Program-made: the position numbers and the translations under genes
The notes under the pieces: generated by a model
What the model was told of the DNA's origin: nothing
Seen by the model: only the letters and a program-made list of their open reading frames with translations
Database searches by the model: none
From: Porphyra umbilicalis
Taxonomy: Eukaryota; Rhodophyta; Bangiophyceae; Bangiales; Bangiaceae
Reading direction: 5' to 3'
Assembly: GCA_002049455.2 (NCBI GenBank)
Contig: KV919126.1
Span: 1 to 64,000 of the forward strand
DNA: 64,000 nucleotides
Shown here: positions 11,035-22,400 of the stretch, in pieces
Layout of the letters: each line of letters begins with the position of its first letter
Numbering within the stretch: position 1 is the stretch's first letter

Positions 11035-12756
11035 GTGGCGTTGCGTCGGTCCACCCCCGCGGCGCCGCACGCCTCCGTCGCGCCGCCATGGGCGGCGGCT
11101 TGCCCGCCGTTGCTGGCGCGCGCCGCCCCCGGCGGTGCCGTCGACTGGGCGGTCGGTCGCCGCGTCCGCCTCGGCCGCTCGGACGCTCGGCCGCCCCGCC
11201 AGTCACCGCGTCGGGCGCGCCGCCCCGGCGTGACCTGTCGGCGTGTCGGGTGGCACGCGCGGCCCGCGACGGCGGCGGGTCGGCAGCGCTCCGCGGGCGG
11301 CCATGGCGGCGTCGTCGGCACGGGGCGGTCGAGTCGGCGGTGGCGGTGGTGGCGCCGGCCCCGGCTTCCCGTCGGCTGCTTCCGACGGCGTGCGGAGGGC
11401 AGCGTCGGCGGCCGCGTCGCCACCTGTGACGGGTGGCCGTCGACGCCCCAGGCGGCGGCGGCGGGTCGTCTATCCCGCACGATGCCAACGGTAAGAGCAC
11501 CGACGGAACTGACGACGAAGTCCTGGTGGGCCGACCGACGTGGTCGGTGGCGACGCTACACGCGTCACCAGACGACCGGCCGTTGCCGTGTGCCTCCTAC
11601 CCACTAGAGACGCCGCGCCCTCCCTCGCGCAGCCGCGACCGCCAGTGAGCGCCAGGAGCCAGCGCGCCGCTGCGCCCGCCCCCGTGGCGTGGCGACCGCC
11701 GGTCCACGCCAAGCGCCCGGCGGTGGCCATGGCGAGCCCCGCGGCCTGTAGGCGTCGGCTGCGTGTCGCAGTGCCGTCACCCCACCGGTGCCGGTGGGCG
11801 GTGCGTCCCGCCCCGGTTGTCGTTGCGGACCGCCCGTCTGCGGACGTCGTCCGTGGACACCGTGGGGGGGCGTGGCGGTGGGGGTGACCCGTGCAGTTTG
11901 GGGTGGGGCAGTGGGTGGTGGTGTTTGCGGGGCGACTCCCTGAACCGGTAAGTGGTACAGCCACGAGCGGCGGGGATGGCGGCGGCGGCGGCGGTGGTGG
12001 CGACGGTGGAGGAGGCGGCGTGTGGTCACCTAGCGGCCGGTGGCCGCTCGCGGCACGCCACGCCCACCGCGCGCTGGCGGCCCGCCTTTGCGACGTGTGC
12101 GACTCCCGCAGCGGCGGGGCCCTTGATGTGGTGGCGGGTTGCAGCGTCGCGCGCCTGTCGAGTCGCGTCCGCGGCGTCGCCGTCGGCGCTGAACGCGTCA
12201 TCGACCGGGGCGTGCTCACGTCGCCGTCGGTCGCGCTCCCCACCGACGCCATGGAGCTCGACGGGCGCCGCCGAGCGGGGGGGGCGGGGGGGGGGGGTCT
12301 TCAATGACGATGTGGCCCCCCGCAGCGACGGCGGGGGGTTGCACCCCGACGGTGGCTTGTCGGCCCGCTGGCGCGCTGGCGCGTGTGCGCCCGGCTCGGT
12401 TCCCCCCTCTCCTGTAAGAAACGACGTTGCCACGCACAGCGGTTGTGCTGCAACGGCAATGGCGGCGGCGGCGGCTGTCCATCCACTTTCCTTTGCTCCC
12501 CCTGCTCGCCAAGCCCGTCGTCCTTGACGGTTTTATAACTCTCAGGCAGGGCGACGGCAACGACTCGGCGGCATTGAGGGACACCTGTGGGGCGCTGGAT
12601 GAGGTGGTGTTCCGCGTCGGCCTCCGCAACGCTGTCATTTACGTGCTGTGCCGTGGTCGGCGCCCTGCTGGCGGGAACCGAGGTGTGGTTACCCGTGTCG
12701 GCATCCCCGGCGGTCGACATGGGGCGACGGCGGCGGCGCCGCGGCTGACTCATTGA
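11035..12756 (+). CDS. Possible spliced gene of unknown function
   Basis: Low-confidence model. Three strong donor-like sites lie on the plus strand: GGTAAGAGC near 11489, CCG|GTAAGT at 11948 and CCT|GTAAGA at about 12414. Each follows a GC3-rich open stretch. Plausible exons are about 11894-11948 (after CGTGCAG, reading GVGQWVVVFAGRLPEP), about 12010-12413 (HAHRALAARLCDVCDSRSGG...GVLTSPSVALPTDAMELDG, then a G-run frame change into DDVAPRSDGGGLHPDGG) and from about 12545 (after CTCTCAG, reading GDGNDSAALRDTCGALDEVVFRVG). No family is recognised, and the ends are not defined. Confidence 0.25.
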
Positions 12757-13981
12757 CAACGACAATGTGGGTGGCGTCGGCGCCTACGCGGGCGTGGCGG
12801 AGGGCGGCCGCTTGGGGGGTCGGGTGCCCCTCCTCGGTGTGCGCGGATGGGCTGGTTTCGGGCGCCGTCGCTGCACTCGTGGGCTGATGAGGACGCTGCG
12901 ATGGTCGGCCACACCGGCGTCAACGGGGTGCGGGGGTAGGCGGGCCAGCCCTACCGCGTGGGACCAAGTTACTGCCCGCTCGGGGGGCGGGGGGGGGTGC
13001 GACACCGTTGACCTCGGCGCCATCGACCGCGGCGGCCCCGACGGGCACGCTGTCACTACCATGGTACGTTGCCTCGGCAGGAGACAGCTGCTGCCTGACG
13101 TGGCGGGCGGAGCGGCGACCGCCGCCGTCATTGCGCAACTCCCCCCCGACCGCGCCTGCGGGGTGCTGGCGCGCCACGCAACCGCCTCTCTCGCCATCAG
13201 CTGCGGGCGGAGCTCGATCCATGGGCGGCTGGTTCCGAGCTGTGCTTGGTGGCGGGGGGCTGACGAGGAGGCCCTCGGCTGACCGCCGAGGGCGTCCTGG
13301 TCAACCGGCCGCGGGAGGACGGGCTCCGGGGGGGGGGAGGGTGGACATGGGCGTGGGGGTGGGAGCGGAGGCAGGGCGCCTCGGCTCGAGCATCCACCCA
13401 TCTGGTCGCGCCGGCCCGACGTGGCTGTGAGGGTCGGTAGTCAAGGGGAGCGGACGGGGGGAGGAATGCCATGCTGGCGCGGGTGGTGAGGGTCGGCTAT
13501 GTTGCTGTTGTTCCATATAGTCCTCTGTGCGAGTTGGTTAGATGGACATTGCCAGGCAGTACTATATACCGCCGGGTGCTGCGTTATGCCCGTCAGAACC
13601 AAGGATTTTTTTCGAAGCCAAGAAAAGCACGGGCCGTCCTCAGCCAAGTATACAAGAGATGAAAAGCAACGCAAGACCAACCAACGACCCGGGCACTGAC
13701 GCCACCACGTCCCCCGTCGCAGCCACGCCGAAGAATGAAGCAGCCAGCCAGTCCCAATGGGTGACCTGACCATCGAGCACCGCTGGATCAAGGCCACCGC
13801 GGCCACGGCCCACTCGGTCGCTAACATGGCGGGGCCGGTCACAGTGGCGATGGCAGGGGGTCACAGAAAGCGGTGGGGGTCATCATGCGGCGCGCAGCAG
13901 CGCGGCAATCCCCCACCGCTCCCAAACGTCAAGCCGTGAGCCTCGACCGGGCGGCAGCGGCGGGTGCACACCACCCTGCCG
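12757..13981. other. No confident gene
   Basis: Mixed GC-rich sequence with several mutually overlapping frames. The last 500 bases are less GC-rich and hold nothing recognisable. Confidence 0.4.
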
Positions 13982-16900
13982 CTACCCGAGTTCGCACTCG
14001 AGCTGCGCCAACAAGCTCGCCAGGGTGGCGCGCTTCGCTGCAGATACCAACCAGCGAGAACAAAAGCCAAGCAAAGCCCGGCCGACAACAACCGCTGCCG
14101 ACAAACGCTTTCCTTCCTTGAGCGACAAGAAAAGCAAATATGAAGAGTCTCCCCACTGCTGCGGCGACGCCTGCTGCGTCCACACCTCCAGCGCGCGCTC
14201 GTAGCACGCCACTGCCGCCTCCATGTTACCCGACTTGTCGCCGCACACCCGCTTGGTGTACGCGTCGCCCAGGTTGAGCTGCGAGATCGCCCAGTCCAGG
14301 GGCGCCGCCTCCCGCGTCCACACCTCCAGCGCGCGCTCGTAGCACGCCACCGCCGCCTCCATGTTGCCCACCTTGTCGCCGCACACCCGCTTGGTGTATG
14401 CGTCGCCCAGGTTGAGCTGCGAGTTTGCCCAGTCCAGGGGCACCGCCCCCCGCGTCCGCACCTCCAGCGAGCGCTCGTAGCAAGCCACCGCCGCCTCCAT
14501 GTTGCCCACCTTGTCGCCGCACACCCGCTGCGTGTACGCGATGGCCAGGTTGAACGGCGTACTTGCCCAGTCCAGGGGCGCCACCTCTCGCGTCCACACC
14601 TCCAGCGCGCGCTCATAGCAGACCACCGCCGCCTCCACGTTGCCCGCCTTGTCGCCGCACACCCGCTCGGTGTATGCGTCGCCCAGGTTGAGCTGCGAGT
14701 TTGCCCAGTCCAGGGGCACCGCCCCCCGCGTCCGCACCTCCAGCGCGCGCTCGTAGCACGCCACAGCCGCTTCCACGTTGCTCGCTCTGTCGCCGAGCAC
14801 CCGGTCGGCGTACGCGATGCCCAGGCTGTTTTGCGTGCTTGCCCATTTCAGCGGCGCCGCCTCCGGCGTCCGCAGCTCCAGCGCGCGCTCATGGCACGCC
14901 ATCGCCGCCTGCACGTTGGCCGCTTTTCCACCGCCCTTCCGGTGCATGTACGTGGTGCCTAGGTGGCATTGCAGCGACGCCCACAACAATGGTTCTTTAG
15001 CTTTTGACACGAGACCGAGAGCGCGCTTTGCATGCTCGAACGCGGACTCTGTGTTGCATCGTCGGCTGCCTGCGACCCGTTTGCTGTATGCGAACCTCAA
15101 CGCCGTCGTGACACGGCGGAGCATCACGGGCTTCCGGGCCACCTGGTGCTCGGCATTATCAGCCACCGCCTGCAACAACGGAATGACGACCACCACGTCG
15201 GCCTGGAATGCTAGCGGCGAGCACGCCCGCATGCGCGCGTCGTTCCACCTAGGACCCATCATACAGACCAACCCGCACACGTCCGCCGCTGCAACGACAT
15301 GGCGGGCCACGTTGTCGTACCAATAGCCGTCGTCGGGCACCTTCCGAAACCGCAGATTACGCCACCCGTCCGCGTCCACGCCGCCGGCGTTCACACCTGC
15401 CATGTAGTCTTCCACCAGGCGCTGGTGCGCTGTGCGGAGTGTGGAGTCCAGCAGGCTCCGCGCGTACTCGCCGACCACCGGGTGCACGATGACGCCGACT
15501 AGCACGCCACCGACCTCGTACACATCACGGCGCAGCAGCTCCACCCGCACCAGGACGTCCACCATCCGCCTTAGACCTGCGTCCAGCGCCGCGCCGTCGG
15601 CCCCTTCAATGTCTTCTGGGGGCAGCCGACCTGTGGCAGCGGCCGCATCCAGTTGCGGCCGCCACAGCCGACCCAGCACCGAGACACTCGCCCATACAGG
15701 GAGGATTCCAATTGCGGCGAACGCCGCCCAACACACCGCGTCCGGGAGCAGCGCCAGGCTCATATCCAGCGTCGCACGCACCGACGGCCGCGGGAAGGGC
15801 TCGCCATCCGAGCCACCCCCACAGACCGGATCCATCCACCGCCGCTCCAACTCCTCTACGACCTCGAACCACACGCCGCCGCGGTCCGCGACCATGGCTC
15901 CCACACTTCTAAGCGACAGCGCGTGGCGCTCCGTCTTGTCAACGACCCGCCGAACCCAGGACTCTTCCTCCACGGCAGAAAACGGGGCCATCCCCGCCAC
16001 GACCCGCTTACCAACAGCCTTATCCGCATCGGGGGGTTGCGCAACCGTTGCCGCACCAGCTCAGGGGGGAGGAGCTCGGCTGCTGCCGTCTCTTCCTCGT
16101 CGTCCTCATCGTTCTCGTCCCCCCCCACCGCCGCACCCTTCCCGACTGCACCGCCTGCCTCTTCCTCGCTACCAGCCTCCTCGTCCCCGCTTTTGGCCGG
16201 GTCATTGTGGTTGAGCGAGGATGGCGGGGGGGTGGCGCACTCCGCAATGGCGCGAGCAACGGCAGCAGCGTTGACGGCGGCGGTAGCAAGGACGGCCACC
16301 GCCGCAATGCCCACCACCACGTCAGCAGGGATAGGAAAGACACTCAAGGAAGGCGCCCAGCGGCACACGTAGGAGACAATTCCAAAGAAAAGTGAAGGGA
16401 AGTCGGCGCACTCGACAGGCGCGTGCCCTGATCCGAACGCGGTCAGCAACTTGAGCACAAATCTTTGCCGCGAATCCCTCGTGGCACGCGCCATCTTGAA
16501 CAGCGTCCCGGAATCAATGAAGGGACGCTCGGTGCTGCCCGTGTAAAACGAAAATGCCGCTGCGCACCGGCGTACGGCGCCCATCAAAGAGGCCACAATG
16601 CTTTCCACTCCCTCCCGCGTTGGGGAGGGGTGACGGAGCCCGTCCAGGAAAGTGGCGCAGTCCGTGGCAGAGACGTCTTCCCACCGCGGACCCCCATTCG
16701 CTGTCAGCACCTCTCTCCACCGACGGCAGCCGGGCAAGTGTTCGGCGAGGGCATCGCACAGATCCACGGCAGCGATGCTGTTCCGCCCCGGCTGGAACAG
16801 CGTCGAAGACAGCAGCCAGCGCTTGGTGGCCGCAGGAAGGTTGGTGGCGGTCAGTCACCTGTCGGCCACCCAGGCGAGCCAGCAGTCCCGATGTCGAAAA

Positions 16901-17905
16901 GAGGGAACGGGGCGAGGGTGCACAGCCAGTAAAGCGTGCACCTGGTAGTGAGGTACATTCAAACACGTATGCCTGTGCGAGCTCCCGTCTACGTGCTTGC
17001 ACACCTCCAGCTGGCCCCCCCCGTTGCACCAGCAGCACATTGCCTCGCGGCGGTGTACGCCTCGCGTCCGGCCGGACCAGCACTCTGTCACCCCGCCGCG
17101 GTTCTTGAACGCGTTGATGATCGTTGGCAACCACGCGGTCCACTGATTCTTGCTCGGCATCAAAATCGCGTCCAGACGCACAAACAGGTACTTGTGGGCC
17201 AGGGCCGCAACGGATTCTTCCGTCCACAGCAGCGGCAAGACACTGTCCGCCACCACCACAAGGTCGAGGATGGCTCGCCGCCTGTCGAGCTCTGTCGGCT
17301 GCAATTTCTTGCGACACCGACAACGGCCACACACCCGGTCGGAGCGGTGGATACAGGATAGCAGCCCGTCCGATAAGTGTAACAGCAAGACGCCGTCTGA
17401 GTCGCGCACCTGCGCCTCGAGGAAGGCCCGGGTCTGCGAAATCCCAGGCCCGACTGGCTGGGCAATGCCGAGCAAAAAACCTGAGGGTGTGAGCGAATCA
17501 CACCCCATCGCCTCCATGACCGCAGCCACGCCCATCGCCTTGACGGCAGCAAGCTTCTCCTCCAGCGACGTCATTGCAAGGACCCCGGGAAGACATTGTT
17601 CGAATCCTCCCCGGGTTGGTAGCAAGGTGCAACACTGCGGCAGGACGCCATGCAGGGTCATTGCCATCTGCCTCGCCGCCTCCGCCGCCACCTCTGGCAC
17701 GTCCGGGTCGTCGGCGGAGACGACGAAAACACGCAGCGCGGCGTTTCGAGGTGGCGGCGACGGCGGTGGCGACGGCGCGATGCCCGCATTGTAGCCGCCA
17801 CCTCTGTCCAACGGGCTCGATGGGGGGGTGAGCGTGCCGAATAAAACGTGTGCCACAGCGCGGGGGGGCGCCGATGGCTGTGGGGGCACCTCGGTGGCTG
17901 GCGCT
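13982..17905 (-). CDS. NB-ARC-like / TPR repeat protein (STAND-type, degenerate NTPase)
   Basis: A multi-exon minus-strand gene. The C-terminal exon (about 15967-13982) starts with EESWVRRVVDKTERHALSLRSVGAMV, which resembles the NB-ARC RNBS-C to GLPL stretch. A winged-helix-like part follows (LDMSLALLPDAVCWAAFAAIGILP...LGRLW), then six or more 46-residue TPRs of the type ACYERALEVWT, APLDWA.SQLNLGDAYTKRV. A 44-base GT-AG intron (16011-15968) joins it in phase to an upstream exon encoding NPPMRIRLL, an acidic loop and one hydrophobic segment (ADVVVGIAAVAVLATAAVNAAAV). Further upstream, 17889-16858 encodes a Cys/His-containing N-terminal region of unknown type; a short intron of roughly 70-80 bases probably removes the stop at 16857. 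I see no P-loop or Walker B motif. An acceptor (CTATCTCAG) at about 17906 and a donor (TCTAG|GTGAGT) near 18066 indicate a further 5' exon. Probable role: scaffold or sensor with TPR ligand binding; partner unknown. Confidence 0.55.
14143..14975 (-). repeat. 138-bp tandem repeats encoding TPRs
   Basis: The phrase GCCGCCTCCATGTT recurs at exactly 138-base spacing (14214, 14352, 14490, then more diverged copies near 14628, 14766 and 14904). Each unit encodes one 46-residue TPR. The copies nearest the 3' end of the gene are almost identical, which points to recent duplication or gene conversion. Confidence 0.9.
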
Positions 17906-18126
17906 GAGATAGTAGAAATCTAAAAAGAAAAAGAATGCTGTGTCAGAGGGAGCTTTCGTGTGAGAATGTGCCGGCTCGCCCAGTAATGCGGAGAGGCACA
18001 AGAACCAGAAACAAAAAAGTGATATCGGATTGGAGACCCGGAATAGCAAGGAAGCCGTACTCACCTAGACTCTGAGAGTGTCGGGAGTAAGGGTAACATG
18101 GACCTCGAAGAAGGCTGAGGTTTTTG

Positions 18127-18893
18127 GGGCCGGCGGCCAGCGTTCGCTACGCCTACTGGCATTTCTACCTCTGGCGCGTTTGATGCGCGCATGAGAAACG
18201 CAGAATGCACAAGGAAGCCACCGGAAAAGAGCAAGCGCCACAGCAATGCGTTAGTGTCCGTGTATCGCGTGTTTGTTGATCACCACCACACACAAGAGTC
18301 ACCGAGGCGCATGAGCTTTCGGTGCTCTGCGTGTACGCCCACGGCGTCCTCGACCTTCTCACATGGCGGTGCGCTCACGGTTGAGCCCACAGACCGAACC
18401 GACGCACCCCACACCGCTGTCTCCACAGGCATTGTACACGGTTCGTCCTCTCTATGGCCTGTGACCGCCCCCCCGCCACATCGAGCCTCACTTAGCTTTC
18501 CACACTCCTTCCGAGTGCCACTGCAATGCTGTCGCCGGGGCGTCCACACCGGTCCACACACGGGTCACATGCTGCTGGCCGACACGATTCATCTTGCTGC
18601 TTGTGGGCCGGCGGCCGGCTGCCGCGACGATTTCTGGCGTTTCCACCACTAACGAGTTCCTTGTGCGCCTCAGGTACGCAGAATCAACCAGAAAACAACT
18701 GAAAAAGAGAAAACGACTCGGCAATGCGTCAGTGTCCGTGCTTCTGGTGTATGTCCGTCGCCACCGCACGCATAGGTCACTAGTGCGTATTTGCTGCGAC
18801 CTCCCCGCAGTCTGTATACACGCCCGTGGCGTCTTCTTCTCACCATCAGTAGCTATGCGCTCGCCGTGAAGCATATAGACCGTACCGCACGCT
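18127..18893. repeat. Diverged tandem duplication, about 280-bp units
   Basis: 18127-18405 and 18606-18893 align along their length. Shared landmarks in order are GGGCCGGCGGCC, GCAGAAT, GCAATGCGT.AGTGTCCGTG, ACGCCC.CGGCGTC and a final ATAGACCG or ACAGACCG. On the minus strand both read similar hydrophobic peptides (FSGGFLVHSAFL and FFSCFLVDSAYL), followed by GRRP. They sit just upstream of the TPR gene and could be a duplicated first exon. Confidence 0.6.
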
Positions 18894-19035
18894 CCTGATC
18901 AAGGTGATCTGCTTATTGCATCTTGGTCGGTCCTGGAAGTTGGGGACATCGATTGGATATTCACTGCTTGTGTAGATGCATATCGTTCATAATTCAAAAT
19001 TGTCAGCTCGGGACCAGAAGTTGACGCGGACACGA

Positions 19036-19471
19036 TCAACGTCGCATAGAGATGGCCCGGGCTCGAAGCGCTCGTACAAGGTCAAAAAGACGTAGATTGA
19101 ACAGTGTCTGAAGCCCCTCGTTGCCACAGCGGAGCTCTGTGACAAGCTGCGTGATTGCGGCTCGAACGGACTCTGTCTTGAGCTCAAAGCTGTCGGCGCA
19201 CCCCATAAAAGCAGTCACAAGAGTGAACGTCTCAAGCGATTTTGCGGTAAGCGCCTGAGCATAAAAGTGATGTGGCGCGCACAAAATAAGCATGCAGCGT
19301 ATCTCTCACTTGCGACGCCAGGCCGGCGTCACACATGTGAGTAAACTTCATCCCAGCTGTGCGTAGCTGGGAGTCGAAGCCAATAGAGGAGGTGTTCTCG
19401 GACCCATATATCTCAACGTTGGCTCCCGTGCGCCGCGCGTGCAACCCAACCGCTTGCAAAACGTCCTTCAT
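19036..19471 (-). CDS. Orphan exon-like segment, weak NYN-domain resemblance
   Basis: Two overlapping minus-strand stretches. 19471-19265 reads DVLQAVGLHARRTGANVEIYGSEN..., then SQLRTAGMKFTHMCDAGL and DTLHAYFVRATS; 19293-19036 reads a helical region ending LFNLRLFDLVRALRARA. The order of vYG, L..aGm.f.h and D....yF.ra is loosely like the NYN/PIN-like RNase fold. The frame change between them would need an intron near 19270-19300. Could be a decayed gene or part of one; I cannot define the ends. Confidence 0.2.
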
Positions 19472-19499
19472 TCTCTTTCTCTTAGCTGGGATATACTCG

Positions 19500-22400
19500 G
19501 GCTGCTACATCGATTGACAGGTGACTTCCAGGTTGGCTAAGGCAGCCGCCCACGCCTCCTCCACGTTACTGGCGCTGCCACCGGTCAGTACGGCGGGGGG
19601 CGCGCGCACCTCGTGATTGTCAGGGCGCACTCAATAGGCCACCTGGGTTAGGCAGGCGAGCAGCCCCGGCGCAGCGGGCCCAAAACCGTCGTCAAGAGCA
19701 CGCCTGCTTTTGGGTGTTTTGGGACGAACAGATAATCTGCGAACCGCCCTGGGGCTCTGTCAAGGCTGATTTTTTCCGGAAAGGGCGCTAAAATCATCTG
19801 TTCGCCGGGATAGATGCATCTCCACTTCTAAAAAGATAGACACAGCATAAGCCGTATAGACTTCACCCTTCCAGAAAGAGAGAGAGACGGAGTAGCGTCT
19901 ATGGCCCTGCTAACAGGCGAAATGTGTGGAATGAGGAACGATTCCTGTTCTCACAAACACAAATATGCAAGGACCTCGCATGGGATGGCCTCCGAGAGCC
20001 TGTCAAGGGGGGTCGATCCGTTTTTTGCACAGGAATTCTGTTTCATCAAACAGGAACACGGGCCTCCGAGAGGCTCAAAACAGGCAAAAACAGACGTGCT
20101 TTTGACCACAGTTGTGGGCCCGCTGTGCGGGGGCCTCACTGGCATCTCGAGCAGCAACAATGGCCGAGTTCGCGTCTCGAGCCCGCAGCTGGGCCGCTGC
20201 CCAGCACAATCCCGCGTCGTCGTCAATCGCGGATCTGGCGACGTGACCGGCCAGATGCGACCCACTCTTCGAGCTGAAGGCCGCAACAGCCAGGGTCTTC
20301 TTGGCCTGAGCGCGCTCCGCCTTCAATTGGCGTGGTGTAAGGGGCCACGCATCGATGATCACTCAAAAGCGAGCGTGCATTGCGGCCATATCGTGCTTTT
20401 CGCAGACGAACTTGGCGGCCCGCCCTTGGAGGGTCACACTTATCAGCCTTTCGTCCGTGTGCGACGGAATTTTGCATGTCATACACACCACAGAGCATTC
20501 GGTTCAGGTCGTAGGGCCACACCGAGTGACACAGCGATATTTGGGATCTTCCGCAAACGGGCAGGTCTACGAACTGCGGCGGTCCGTCCTGCAGGCGCTG
20601 CATCGTCTGAGACGCGTTGCTGAGAGCCCCGCTACACGATACCGTTCCGAAAGCGCGGTACTGAGCGATTCGTGTCGTGGTGGGCGTGGTTGCTAGAAAC
20701 GAAACAGGAATGGTACGGATCCAGTTCAGCACTTGTGACAGCCACATTCTGAGCAAGTATCCTGGCCCCTCCCTTGAGAACACGTTCAAGAGCAGTACAC
20801 GTACAAGGCTGTGACGGCATGCTGACCTTTTGGGCAGCCGGCTCACTCGCTGCATTAGGAGCGCCACCGGCCATCTTGAACAAGCGCGATCAGCAGTAGT
20901 TCAGCAAGATGATCCGGAATGAAACACTCGAGGGACACAGTAATAGACCCAGTGAAGATGACGGCCGTCGCGACGACGACGACGGTTGCTGTGACGCCCG
21001 TCGATCGAGAACGACGGCTGCGGCCACTGTCGTACCTCCACGGCAGAAACTTTCGATTGGAGTCACACATCAACTCTCGCACATCAGTCAACTCCAATGG
21101 AAACCTTCCTTGGAAAAGCTCAACACTTCGGTATCAGCATTTTCGTTTTGAACTCACACTTGGTCCCAGTATCTGGTCACCAGGACAAACTTAGGGGATC
21201 AGCAACAAAGGCCCACCTGGGCCATTAGCGAGTGTGACGAGGACGGGGGTCGACTACATTGTTTTTTTTTGTTGAACCTGCAAGCCCCGAACCCTTTATC
21301 GTCGGGTACAGCGCATTCTCGTCACAACATCAAGGGATACAAGAGACCTATGCGAAGTAACACCAAGCTTGGCCCAGATCATATGGGGCTGGACATAGAA
21401 TTGATGCGACAGATACTTTTCTTACGATATGGCTTCTGAACCGGACCTCCTGTGGCAGATCCAAATTTCGGTGCTGCGGGGCCTGGTGGTGTGGGTCAGG
21501 TCAGCTTCTTATGGAAAAGTGAGGACGGACTGAGCCGACAGGGTACGGTCTCGGGATTTTGTCCGAAAACGGGTGCTCGAGCAGGGGTGGTCGCTGCCAA
21601 ATGATATTTTATGATTGTGACATCGCCCTTCCCGGTCCAATGGCACGCGAATAGATTGAAAAGAAGCCTCGAAAGCCGGGCCGCCACAGCATAGTGCGAG
21701 GGCTTTGCGTCTCGTCAGTAACTCGGATACAAGCGATTGTTATCGTCAATCTGACAAATTCACGTGAATCACGTTGGACGTCTTAGCGAGAATGCACCAA
21801 GAGTGGCACTCGTGCTGTTTCTCTGTACTGGCGCCCAGACCCAGAATTTTCAATTTGTCCGTAAACTCCTCCAGAGCAGAGAGATAAGGCATGTAATCTT
21901 CAAAATTCGACACCCTCCCACACCGCAAAACGTCCAATTTAGTACACAAACGACTTCGCATCTAGAATCTAGGCGCATCTTTGCGCACCCCTGTATTCTA
22001 CTCTCGCATTAAAGACGAGAGCTGCGTCCTACGAACGAAGCATAAACTTTACTAAGTAACAGAGCATCACGATGTGCACCGCGAAGCGTTCTCCCGACAG
22101 CAAACGTGCCGTCCACGTCACGCCGCCCTGACGGATTGCGTTGCAGGGCAAATGGAGCTTTATACTGCTCTCCCTGATGCTTCCTGGAGGTGCTCTTATC
22201 CCCTTCCCCACCGACTCTCCGGGGAGCTTTGTGGGGCTGCCCGCTCTCCCCCCCTCACCCCCGCCCACCAACCTACTCCCAAATGCTCTGTTGGGGGCGC
22301 TTCCCGGGGCTTCTATCGACCGCCCGCAGCCCACCCGCCCGCTCTTCCTCGCCTCCCGCGAACCTCCTGCCTGCCCACCAACACGTACCCACAAGAGTAC

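Noticed and set aside
13982-16000. Treating 16000 as the start codon of the TPR protein
   Set aside because: The codon there is GTG, and an in-phase GT-AG intron just upstream joins the frame to an earlier exon.
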